A DNA stretch of 64,000 nucleotides from Trichomonas vaginalis G3 (lineage: Eukaryota > Parabasalia > Trichomonadida > Trichomonadidae), in the NCBI RefSeq assembly GCF_026262505.1, contig NC_067203.1, positions 16,566,392 to 16,630,391 on the forward strand. Reading direction: 5' to 3'. The notes below the pieces were generated by a model that saw nothing but the letters and a program-made list of their open reading frames with translations, had not been told where the DNA came from and did no database searches. Of this stretch, positions 48,467-57,330 are shown piece by piece (the first letter of the stretch is position 1; every line of letters begins with the position of its first letter). The translations under genes were made by a program, and so were the position numbers.

Positions 48467-49693
48467 ATGATATACAAGAAATTTCGTCAATGGCATATAG
48501 TGGCTGTTCTTGCTACACTCTCAGCAGTATTATTTCAACTAATTTCAAGCTTTAAATATCCTATAAATTTGACAATTCAAGATAAAGGTTTTTTATCTAT
48601 TATAGGATATGGGAAAATGCATGTTGAAGATAATATATTCATGCCTTCAAACAAAATTGAAGTAGTTTCATCAACACCATTTCTTCCGAATAGTATTCCT
48701 CAGACGAAATACACAACATCTCAATTTGTAAGAGGCAATAGCGATGCTGGCTATTGTCCCGGCCATTATAATTTCGATGATACGAAATTATTGGAATTGC
48801 ATGATGTCGTTTTTACAACTGAATGTGTGATCATCCAAAAAAATGGTTACCACTTATTTAAGCGTGCTTGCCATCCAAGGTACTGGGGAATTGGCCAACC
48901 ATATCATACGCCCGATTTCGAATATCCAATCTTTCAAAAAGCGATATGCGTTGGGCATCAGCATACAAGCGATTGGGGACATTGGAGTTTAGAAGCTTTA
49001 CCCGCAATTATTGCCCTTCCTGAAGAAATTTTGTATACATCCGTTATTGTTGTACCAGTACTCAATGATTTTGTGGTTGAAAACTTGAGGGAATTTGGTG
49101 TTGATCCAGCACAGATTTACGCATCGCTTAATGGCCGAGTTGGCGCAAAAGTTCTATACACAGTTAATTCATTATGGTGTGGAGACTTAAATCGGAAACT
49201 CTTGTTGAATATGAGAAGAATAGTTGCTGAAAAGTATGATTTGGATAAGATCAACCCTACTAGATATATCATAACTAACAGGAAAAAGAATTATTCAAGA
49301 TATTTCGGAAACTTTGAAGAATTGTTTGCAAAATGCAAGGAAGAATTCCCAACTATTCCATGGCAGCGCTTTCAATACTTTGACACGTTTTCTGAACAGG
49401 TGAAATACTTCAATTCTATTAAATTTATTTTTGCAATACATGGTTCGATGCTTACTAACATACTCTACATGCAAGAAGACACAATAGTTGTAGAGCTGCA
49501 GTTGGAAAACTGGTTGCTGTCATTTATTAATATTGCACAAATGACGGGAAAGATACATATTAGCGGAAGAGATACTACAATAGATTTTAGATCGCATGAG
49601 CCGCAAACAGCGAATATACCTTATTGTATTAAATTAATCAAGGCAGGATTGCAGAAAACACCTTTCTTGCCCGATGGAACAAAAATACAATAA
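48467..49693 (+). CDS. Glycosyltransferase family 61 (DUF563-type), type II membrane protein
   Basis: 408 residues from the ATG at 48467 (MIYKKFRQWHIVAVLATLSA); a TTG at 48427-side upstream is not a credible start. A single membrane anchor at residues about 9-28 places the catalytic part in the Golgi lumen. GT61 landmarks are GHQHTSDWGHWSLEALPAI, the middle GVDPAQIY, ITNRKKNYSRYF, and the nucleotide-binding region FIFAIHGSMLTNILYMQEDTIVVEL. Members transfer xylose, GlcNAc or similar sugars onto glycans. The hAT target-site duplication ends only 13 bases before this ATG, so the original promoter has been displaced or replaced. Confidence 0.85.
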   Translation: MIYKKFRQWHIVAVLATLSAVLFQLISSFKYPINLTIQDKGFLSIIGYGKMHVEDNIFMPSNKIEVVSSTPFLPNSIPQTKYTTSQFVRGNSDAGYCPGHYNFDDTKLLELHDVVFTTECVIIQKNGYHLFKRACHPRYWGIGQPYHTPDFEYPIFQKAICVGHQHTSDWGHWSLEALPAIIALPEEILYTSVIVVPVLNDFVVENLREFGVDPAQIYASLNGRVGAKVLYTVNSLWCGDLNRKLLLNMRRIVAEKYDLDKINPTRYIITNRKKNYSRYFGNFEELFAKCKEEFPTIPWQRFQYFDTFSEQVKYFNSIKFIFAIHGSMLTNILYMQEDTIVVELQLENWLLSFINIAQMTGKIHISGRDTTIDFRSHEPQTANIPYCIKLIKAGLQKTPFLPDGTKIQ

Positions 49694-50179
49694 ACTCATA
49701 TTAGATTTTTGAGTCAACTCATACAATTAATTCTATAGGTTTCTCTCAAAATGGAGTCAAGTTCTGACTCACCCACGTTACAGAAATTTTAATTTAAATT
49801 ACTTAAAAATTGTCTATATATGCGATAATGCAACCTTATAAATACTATATATTTTTGAATTGTCAGTAGTCATGCTTTCAAAAAGTGAAAAAGAATTGCA
49901 TTTGATCAATTCCATAGAAATAGAATTGCAAAAACAATGATCCTCACTTTTGTGAAGTGAAATTTTCTATAGATAATTCACATGAAAGAAATCATGATTT
50001 TTTTTCCTAAAAATATCAAATTTACAAAGATTTAAAAAAATTAAAACTTAGATTATGATTTGGTGTGCTTTGGTTAAAATCAATTTGCAAGAAAAGAAAT
50101 GAAATGAAACAAAATTTGATAATATTTTTATCAATTTAAAAAAAAAATGAATGAATTCTATAATAATTGAAAATAGCAT
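49694..50179. other. Spacer between convergent genes
   Basis: About 490 AT-rich bases between the GT61 and NMNAT genes. Only short imperfect palindromes were seen, near 49880-49980. Confidence 0.45.
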
Positions 50180-50821
50180 TTATTCTGGCTTGTATAATCC
50201 GTTTTGTTCTATATAATTAATAACTTCATGAGGAACTAATCCATTAATTGGAGCGCCCTCAGCTAAAAGTCCGCGTACAAATGTAGATGAAACTTCTGAA
50301 AGGATATTTTCATTCATTTCATAAAAATTATCGAGTTTATGTTCACCTTGTAAATATGGAACTTCTTCTATAAGATTATCTAATGATTCTTGTCTTCTTG
50401 CAATAATAATACCGTAATCGTGAAGAATCTTTAAGCAGTCTGCCTCTTCCCAGCATGGTTGATTCCATCTTTGGACAAAATCGATTCCACAGACAACAAA
50501 AACACGGCAATCTGGGAATTTTTCGCTAATATGCTGTAATGTTACAACTACACGGCTCCATGTTTTCTGTAAAGTTTCATATGGTTCAACATCAATCCAA
50601 TTATTGCCTAAATTGAAAAGTCCACACATGGCTGCACGATGATGAGCTTCGGCGAGACCGGATTTCTCCTTATATCCGCCATGTGTTGGAATGAAAAATC
50701 CTTTGACTACTTGATATCCTTCTTTTTCTATTCTTTTTCGTGCCATTGAAAGTAAATATGCATGACCATTTGTTGGTGGGTTGAATGAACCAAACATCGC
50801 AAGAACGCACTTCTTAGACAT
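50180..50821 (-). CDS. NMNAT: Nicotinamide/nicotinate mononucleotide adenylyltransferase (NMNAT)
   Basis: 213 residues. The nucleotidyltransferase signature GSFNPPTNGH (residues 11-20) binds ATP, PTHGGYKEKSGL matches the family's PVxDxYxKxGL loop, EPYETLQKTWSRVVVTL the WExxQxxW region, and SSTFVR (about 178-183) the second ATP-binding motif. It joins ATP to NMN or NaMN to give NAD or deamido-NAD, the step shared by all NAD routes. The length fits short eukaryotic NMNATs. The ATG at 50821 is directly preceded by TTCGCGGAAAAA. No targeting peptide is visible, so it is probably cytosolic or nuclear. Confidence 0.92.
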   Translation of the reverse strand: MSKKCVLAMFGSFNPPTNGHAYLLSMARKRIEKEGYQVVKGFFIPTHGGYKEKSGLAEAHHRAAMCGLFNLGNNWIDVEPYETLQKTWSRVVVTLQHISEKFPDCRVFVVCGIDFVQRWNQPCWEEADCLKILHDYGIIIARRQESLDNLIEEVPYLQGEHKLDNFYEMNENILSEVSSTFVRGLLAEGAPINGLVPHEVINYIEQNGLYKPE

Positions 50822-51322
50822 TTTTTCCGCGAAAAAAGTGAAATAAAATGGGTCAGTTCGCGCCCGTAAACATCCTTTGAAGTCGTGTCAGAGTTCCTGT
50901 CCAATGGCTAATGAATATAATAATATTTGCCAATGAATATGACTCTCTGTTGAAAGAATTGGATTTTTTAATAGGCTCTTGCTGAAATCAATATCGAAGA
51001 ACTCATTTTTGGTGTTAAATGCTTAGAATTTGGTATCTCTATTACCAGTTGTTACAATCTTGCCAATGATTTTGTTTCTATCCCGTGATTTAAGTTTTGA
51101 AAAAAATATTACCGAATAAATGTGTATTTAAGAGCAAATATCGACTTTGATCCCATTATTGTTATTTAGTGATGTGAATAGTATGAGTTTTCCTTATAAT
51201 AATTGTTCTAACCCATTCAACCTTTTAAAAATAAGAGTTTTAATTAGAAAACACTTATTATTTGTATTTAATAGTTATAAACTATTCTTCATGACTATGC
51301 AAAAGGTGACATTTATTTTTTA
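50822..51322. other. Divergent promoter spacer
   Basis: About 500 bases between NMNAT (leftward) and the OB-fold gene (rightward). TTTTTTCCGCGAAAAAA at 50821-50837 is a near-palindrome resembling an E2F-type site; GTGACATTTATTTTTTA before 51323 is initiator-like. Nothing else seen. Confidence 0.45.
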
Positions 51323-53221
51323 ATGTCAAATGATTATTTCAAAAACGTTTTAACAGATGTTTCATATTTCTTAAGATTCACTGGTGCCACTGCTGGCGAT
51401 ATAAAAGGCAATGAATTGGATCATTTGACTCTTTGGGCTCAAGAGGAAATATTAAAATTAAAATGTATTCACAAATCAGACAATATTCCTAGTATGGACA
51501 TAGTAAATATATATAATAAGTGGAAATTCCAAGATAAAGAAGATTTCCATTTCCAAAAATATTTAATTTTGGATCAAAAATTGACGAAATCAGGAGTTCC
51601 TTATTTAAAAATGCAGCTTGCAAACACAAGTGAAATATTCAATCTTAATTTTCCTCAATATCTCCAAGCAAATTTCCAAAATGTCTTTCAAAAAGGAAGA
51701 ATTATTTCAATGTCTCTTTTTAAAGCATTTTCAAATTTTGCTGCGATGCCACAAGCATTTGTTGTTGAATTAAATGATAATGAAGAAGATATGAATCTAG
51801 TTAACTATCTTTTAAATGGAGAATTCGCTGATAGAAATGATAAATTTGAAATTGTCGAGAAAAATGATACTGGATTTTTAATTCGAAGAGAATCAGTTGA
51901 ATTTCAATTGTTTATTCCAAGTACACACAAGGCAATGAGAAGTTTACTTAATAGCGGCGAATTTGTTGTGATTACGAATGTCTTTAGAGTTGATGAACCA
52001 AGTGGTTTATATTTCACAATTGACAGTACGTCACTTTTCTTTAGATTACCAGTAAAACCATCAGAATCAAAGTATTTCAGGTGCTCACTACGAGGACAGA
52101 TAGTTTCCATTGAAACTTCTGTTGATTACGCTGGAGAATTTGGAGGAAGTAAAATGACAATCAAAAACGTTGAAAATGGTGATTTTTTGATTGTTACTTT
52201 TTCAAATTTCATTTCTTCATTGATGAAAGATTATGTAATGAAATGTAGAATTGGTCATCATATATGGATGTTTGGTTTATCATGGAAAGAACTTGCTGAT
52301 TATGATTTTGATGCTGAAAGTTGTTTATATAATTTAGATTTAACTCCTTCATTTTATTTTTCACAACAAAAGGTTCCAATATCATTGAAAAGACTTTCGT
52401 TGTCTACAACTCCTGAAATTGTTGAAGTTATTGTTTTAGATGCTCATTTCTTCCCTGTCAATGTTCATTCAAATTGTAATTGTGTTTTGTCTGAATTTAA
52501 TGAATGTCCTTATTGTATGAATAGTATTAGTACAAATACAAAACAAAAGCTGTTATTTATTCTTGATATTGATGATGGAACAGATCAAATAAAAGTAGCA
52601 GGAATTTGCGAAGATCTTGAAATATGTCATATTACTTATGAAGATTATGAATTGATGTCAATGACGGAAAGAGATGTTATTGATAGTGTTAAAAAAGAAA
52701 GAGAAGAAATTGCAATTCAAGAAAATAATAGAGCTGAAAATGATGATAAAGCAAAATCCGAAAAACATCAAAAGAGAATTGATGATATGGTAAATACTCT
52801 TTCTAGATTTGGTGTTACTATTGAAAGAGCACAAGTTGAAAGTGATTTAGAAGTCGAAGATGAAAGTACTCAAAACGAAATGGCAAGAAGAATGCAAATG
52901 TTATTTATCAGCCAAAGAAGTCAACAAGTGATAAATGATAACATTGTTAATTCTGGAAGAAGGAAATATGAAGAATATCAAGAAAACTGGAGAAAGAAAT
53001 TAAATGAACTTATTGGCCAAACATTTGTATTTGGTTTATCAAGACAGCAATTTAATGATTTTGGTCCTGAAGCAAAACTAATTGAGTTTAGGATCAATTA
53101 TGCTGTTAAACCAAGAACAAAGATGTCTATAGCACAACTAATATCTTCATTAAATTCTAATAATCGCGTGGCAATTCCACAACTTGATTTAATGTTTTCA
53201 GAAGCTAAAAAGAAAAATTAA
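51323..53221 (+). CDS. OB-fold/zinc-ribbon protein, tentatively RPA70-like
   Basis: 632 residues, mainly beta-strand-rich over 80-480 as in tandem OB folds (FVVITNVFRVDEPSGLYFTID, LRGQIVSIETSVDY, KMTIKNVENGDFLIVTFS). A zinc-ribbon-like CNC-x9-CPYC near residue 383 is followed by KQKLLFILDIDDGTDQIKVAGI. That resembles DNA-binding domain C of RPA1, where the ribbon is inserted in an OB fold. Residues 480-590 are a charged helical linker. The C-terminus (GQTFVFGLSRQQFND, LIEFRINYAVKP) may be another OB fold. A single-stranded-DNA role (replication, repair or telomere) is inferred. Other OB-fold proteins are possible. Confidence 0.6.
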   Translation: MSNDYFKNVLTDVSYFLRFTGATAGDIKGNELDHLTLWAQEEILKLKCIHKSDNIPSMDIVNIYNKWKFQDKEDFHFQKYLILDQKLTKSGVPYLKMQLANTSEIFNLNFPQYLQANFQNVFQKGRIISMSLFKAFSNFAAMPQAFVVELNDNEEDMNLVNYLLNGEFADRNDKFEIVEKNDTGFLIRRESVEFQLFIPSTHKAMRSLLNSGEFVVITNVFRVDEPSGLYFTIDSTSLFFRLPVKPSESKYFRCSLRGQIVSIETSVDYAGEFGGSKMTIKNVENGDFLIVTFSNFISSLMKDYVMKCRIGHHIWMFGLSWKELADYDFDAESCLYNLDLTPSFYFSQQKVPISLKRLSLSTTPEIVEVIVLDAHFFPVNVHSNCNCVLSEFNECPYCMNSISTNTKQKLLFILDIDDGTDQIKVAGICEDLEICHITYEDYELMSMTERDVIDSVKKEREEIAIQENNRAENDDKAKSEKHQKRIDDMVNTLSRFGVTIERAQVESDLEVEDESTQNEMARRMQMLFISQRSQQVINDNIVNSGRRKYEEYQENWRKKLNELIGQTFVFGLSRQQFNDFGPEAKLIEFRINYAVKPRTKMSIAQLISSLNSNNRVAIPQLDLMFSEAKKKN

Positions 53222-53675
53222 ATGATATGAAAATGCTACAATTTGCTTTTAGAAGCAAAACTTAACTGAACACAACGAGTTTTAATCTTTTAAGCTGAAA
53301 TAATATAAATATGTATGTATATTGACATTTTTAATTTTAACTCATTGAATTCTATTGAATAATTATCATAAAAATCATCAAAACTAGCAAAATTAGAGCA
53401 TTTCTTAGTAAATCGAGCTACAGTTTACACTTTTAAAAATTAAAAATATTATTCAAATTTTTCTCGGGGATATATGAATCTGATTAAAACGAGATTTTAT
53501 GCTCACACCAACTGATAATATCATTCAAAAGATTATAATAAAGTTTAAAAATAATTTTTGAAGATTGAAATCTTGATTTAAAAAAAATTGGATTATAATT
53601 TAAGTACTAAAAACAATGAATTTAAAAACCACAAAAAAGTAATTTTCTCCAAAGAGAAAAAAAAAATAATTAAAA
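53222..53675. other. Spacer between convergent genes
   Basis: About 450 AT-rich bases; nothing recognised. Confidence 0.45.
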
Positions 53676-54851
53676 TTAAATTTGAAGTCCTGTTGATTTT
53701 TGTCCGCGCTTAAGAACGAGTATTGGAGGCTGTTCAACAGTTCCTATTGACAGCTCCTTTAGTTTCTGAGAAACAGCGATCATGTCTTCAGAGACTGGTT
53801 CGTTGTCGCTTTGTCTTCCGATTGTTAAAACTCCTTTCGATGTTTTAATTGCAGACGGAAGATGCGATTGCGGGGACTTTGTTTGGAATTCCAGACCTTG
53901 TGTTTGCATCGAAGCAACTGGAGCGTGGTTTGGAGGGACAATTGATATTCCACTTGAGTTCAATAGTCTTTGTTGTGGAGTATATGTCTGCTGGGGTTGA
54001 AAAACCTTCTTTGGAGTGGAAATCGAAATTCCACTTTGCTCTTGAAGAATTTGTTTGGCAAAAGGTTCCGGACGATCTTCTTCTGATGGATGTGGCCGGA
54101 ATGCTTCGTAATTCGGTCGCATTGGTGCAGAATTTGGAGAAATTTGGGCAAATTTTGGATCAATTTGCGGTGGAATTTGATAAGGATAAGCATATGGATA
54201 GGCATAAGGGTAAGGATATGGGTATGGATAAGGATATGGATAAGGGAAATGATTATTTTGAAATTGACTTAAATTTGCGTTTCGATCTGGAGTATTTTGA
54301 TTCGAATGCCTCTGTGGGTTAATAACAGTTGCAACGAATTGTGTTGGTTCAATATTTTTCGGTACATCTACAACAATTCCGAATTTTTCACCCATTTCGC
54401 GTTTACTTCCTGGGTTAAGTGTTACTCTCTGCATATCCATGGCCAATTCTTCTGTTTTAATGCCATCGTCATCGTTCTCTTGCTTCTCTGGGAAGATTCC
54501 TTCAGGAACTGGTGGCAATGATGGAATTTTCCCTTGAGGTAAGCTATCTAGCAGTGGATCTTTGACAACAACTTTCCTTTTAATGCCACCTATATCAACT
54601 ACTGTTGTTTGAAACTTTTGTTTTTCAAATCTTCTTGCAATTTTGCGATCATACTCTGCTTGGTGTTGTTCGAATCTCTGCTTTTCTTGAGTACTGAGTT
54701 TTTCTGCTAATTTCCTTGCGCGCTGAGGATCAATTTGATATAATGTTAAAATATTGCTATAAGCAGGGTCCATATACTTATCATCCAAAAAATCATCTTC
54801 TTCAAAGCTCATATAATTATAAAGCTCTGATGAAGGCTTCTTAGATTCCAT
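53676..54851 (-). CDS. Disordered protein with a Tyr-Pro dipeptide run
   Basis: 391 residues from the ATG at 54851. Residues 1-100 are acidic then helical (QRARKLAEKLSTQEKQRFEQHQAEYDRKIARRFEKQ). A short conserved-looking segment follows (VVDIGGIKRKVVVKDPLLDSLPQG). Residues about 207-230 are a PYPYPY run with AYPYAYPY variants, coded by an imperfect hexanucleotide repeat. Later, GISISTPKKVFQPQ and GISIVPPNH are two related motifs. The rest is Pro/Gln/Asn-rich. I do not recognise a family. It could be an RNP or assembly factor, but that is a guess. Confidence 0.7.
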   Translation of the reverse strand: MESKKPSSELYNYMSFEEDDFLDDKYMDPAYSNILTLYQIDPQRARKLAEKLSTQEKQRFEQHQAEYDRKIARRFEKQKFQTTVVDIGGIKRKVVVKDPLLDSLPQGKIPSLPPVPEGIFPEKQENDDDGIKTEELAMDMQRVTLNPGSKREMGEKFGIVVDVPKNIEPTQFVATVINPQRHSNQNTPDRNANLSQFQNNHFPYPYPYPYPYPYPYAYPYAYPYQIPPQIDPKFAQISPNSAPMRPNYEAFRPHPSEEDRPEPFAKQILQEQSGISISTPKKVFQPQQTYTPQQRLLNSSGISIVPPNHAPVASMQTQGLEFQTKSPQSHLPSAIKTSKGVLTIGRQSDNEPVSEDMIAVSQKLKELSIGTVEQPPILVLKRGQKSTGLQI

Positions 54852-55247
54852 TTTCTAAAACTTTGAAATTTGAATTGAGAAAAAAAAAGATTCTGATTTC
54901 TCTTTCCAAAATTTTACAATATCAAATTTGAGCATTGATAGCATAGATAACTACAATGTATCTATTCCAACTATTTTTTAAAGAATTTCAGATTCAAAAA
55001 CAACTTTTAGTATCAGATGTCGTGGATGTTATTCTCTTTTTTTCATTATGAAAATCTCGATGTAAGTTTCGCGATATTCGCACCAATGAAGCATTTTGGT
55101 CGCTATTGTGAGTGTTTTAAATAGGGAACAAATAAAAATCAAATTCATATTCGAAATCATTGAGATCATTGTTATCCACATCTGTAATATTATAATGAGT
55201 TCTGAAAATATTTCCTATTGAATAATTCTGATATCAATAAATTTTTA
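54852..55247. other. Divergent promoter spacer
   Basis: About 400 bases between divergent genes, AT-rich; nothing recognised. Confidence 0.45.
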
Positions 55248-56900
55248 ATGTCTGACCAGGACATTCAAATAGACAAATACAGTAAATTAAGAAGTACCTA
55301 TGAATACTACATAGGTTTATATAATGCCTTATATCAGTTAAAAACGGAAAATGAAGAAGAATTAAACTCAATTTACAAAATGATCAAAGCAAGCCTGATT
55401 GATTCAAAGAAATTTCCTCCTAAGAAGATTATAAAAGATATTTTATACATCATCCCATATAACATCCGCTATACAGAGTCATATTTGAAACTTGCCAAAA
55501 ATATATATGATAATTATCATATTACAGAAGTCGAAAATGTCGAATATGCTCCAGATCAACTGTTTTATAAAGAATATGGGATTAAATTAGACAAGTCTAC
55601 TGATTACGAAAAAATTAAATCAGAAAATCTAAATATTTCATCAGAAAATCCTATTTACAGATCAATTATGTATAACGACAAAGAAAAATTCATTTCATTC
55701 ACTGAAATAGAAGGATTTGATAAAAATCAAGAACTTAAAAGCGATTTACACCCATATTTATACAGAAAATGCTCATTACTTGAATTATGTTGTTGCTACG
55801 GGGCAGTTGATTGTTTCAAGTTTTTAAGAACGAAATTTAACTCAGAAATAACTCAAACATGTCTTCAATTATCATTTATAGGCGGAAATCAAGAGATCAT
55901 GAGTGAATGTTTGAAATATCAAAAGCCAAATGAATATTCTATGCAATATGCAATTATTTCACACAACATTGATTTTGTTACATACTTGATGAATGAATAC
56001 AATATGGAAATTGATTTTGATTATTGCGGAATATATAATAATCTTGAATCATTTTTAGTTTATTTTGATCAAACTAATGATATTAGCAAATGCTTTGTTC
56101 ATTCATCAATTTTTAATATTCCTTCTCTTTGCGAATACTTCCTTTCAGTTGGTGCAAATATCAATGAAACAGATGAAGAAGGAAGAACCGCTCTTCATTA
56201 TGCAGTAAGAAATAATTATGAAGAAACAACCAAATTTCTGATTTCACATGGTGCAAATATCAATGAAAAAGATTCATTCGGAAATACCGTTCTTCTTTAT
56301 GCAGCAGAATTTCAATATAAAGAAATAGCTGAACTTCTTATATTAAATGGCGCAAATATCAAAGAAAAAAATCGTTATGGACAGTCAGCTCTTTGTTTTA
56401 CTGTGGCTTATAATACTAAAGAAATAGTTGAACTTCTTATTTCACTTGGTGCAAATATCAATGAAAAATATGAAGATGGATTCACTGCTCTATGTTTTGC
56501 AACGATCTATGGTAATAAAGAAACTCTCGAGCTTCTTATTTCACATGGTGCAAATATCAATGAAAAAGATAACTTTGGAAGAACTGCTCTTCATTTTGCA
56601 GCAGAAAATAATAGAAAAGACATTGTCGAGCTTCTTATCTCACATGGTGCAAATATCAATGAAAAAGATCGATATGGAAGACCAGCTCTTCATTTTGCAG
56701 CAGAAAATAATAGAAAAGAAATAATCGAGCTTCTTATTTCACATGGTGCAAATATCAATGAAAAAGATAACTTTGGAAGAACTACTCTTCATTTTACAGA
56801 ACATTATTATAGAAAAGAAATAATGGAACTTTTTATTTCGCATGGTGCAAATATCAATGAAAAAGATCAATACTACAGCATGCGTTATTTAGATATATAG
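55248..56900 (+). CDS. DUF3447-type ankyrin-repeat protein
   Basis: 550 residues from the ATG at 55248 (MSDQDIQIDKYSKLRSTYEY); the in-frame TTG at 55218 is rejected. Residues 1-150 are helical. Residues about 170-285 match the DUF3447-like region common in trichomonad ankyrin proteins (LHPYLYRKCSLLELCCCYGAVDCFKFL, IISHNIDFVTYLMNEYN). From about 300 there are seven full 33-residue ankyrin repeats and a partial eighth (GRTALHFAAENNRKDIVELLISHGANINEKD). The last repeat breaks off at YYSMRYLDI, so the array may once have been longer. Such proteins form a very large family in trichomonads and probably act as scaffolds. Confidence 0.88.
   Translation: MSDQDIQIDKYSKLRSTYEYYIGLYNALYQLKTENEEELNSIYKMIKASLIDSKKFPPKKIIKDILYIIPYNIRYTESYLKLAKNIYDNYHITEVENVEYAPDQLFYKEYGIKLDKSTDYEKIKSENLNISSENPIYRSIMYNDKEKFISFTEIEGFDKNQELKSDLHPYLYRKCSLLELCCCYGAVDCFKFLRTKFNSEITQTCLQLSFIGGNQEIMSECLKYQKPNEYSMQYAIISHNIDFVTYLMNEYNMEIDFDYCGIYNNLESFLVYFDQTNDISKCFVHSSIFNIPSLCEYFLSVGANINETDEEGRTALHYAVRNNYEETTKFLISHGANINEKDSFGNTVLLYAAEFQYKEIAELLILNGANIKEKNRYGQSALCFTVAYNTKEIVELLISLGANINEKYEDGFTALCFATIYGNKETLELLISHGANINEKDNFGRTALHFAAENNRKDIVELLISHGANINEKDRYGRPALHFAAENNRKEIIELLISHGANINEKDNFGRTTLHFTEHYYRKEIMELFISHGANINEKDQYYSMRYLDI
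56150..56877 (+). repeat. 99-bp coding tandem repeats (ankyrin units)
   Basis: Each 99-bp unit carries a nearly invariant GGTGCAAATATCAATGAAAA; the last four units are also very similar over the helices. The high DNA identity points to recent unequal exchange within the array. Confidence 0.8.
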
Positions 56901-57330
56901 TTTTTTTTTCCAAAATTATTGAGGCATTATGAGTTAAATTGAAGGATTAGGATTCATTTTAACCCCTGTAAATTGAATTGCCACTATGATTCATTCAATT
57001 AAAAATGTTACTATGTTATGCTAGATACTGCGAAATATTTTTGATAACTTATAAAAAAGTGTAAAACTTCTGAATGCACAATAATATATTATTTGGATAC
57101 TGCATATAGTCACAAATATTATCGCCACTCAAAAAATCATGATTTCAATTTTTCTCGAAAACTAGCCTTGAAATGCGTATTTTTTTTACTAAACATATGC
57201 ATTATATTATATGCTAATGGACTTTTTAAACACCTAAATATATCCTTCTAAAGTTCTATCAATTACATTGAGAGTGAGGAAAATCTAAAATTCATTACGA
57301 TAATTTTGAATAGTTTACAAAAATTTAAAA
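56901..57330 (+). other. Spacer, nothing recognised
   Basis: About 430 AT-rich bases upstream of the ITFG1-like gene. Confidence 0.45.
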
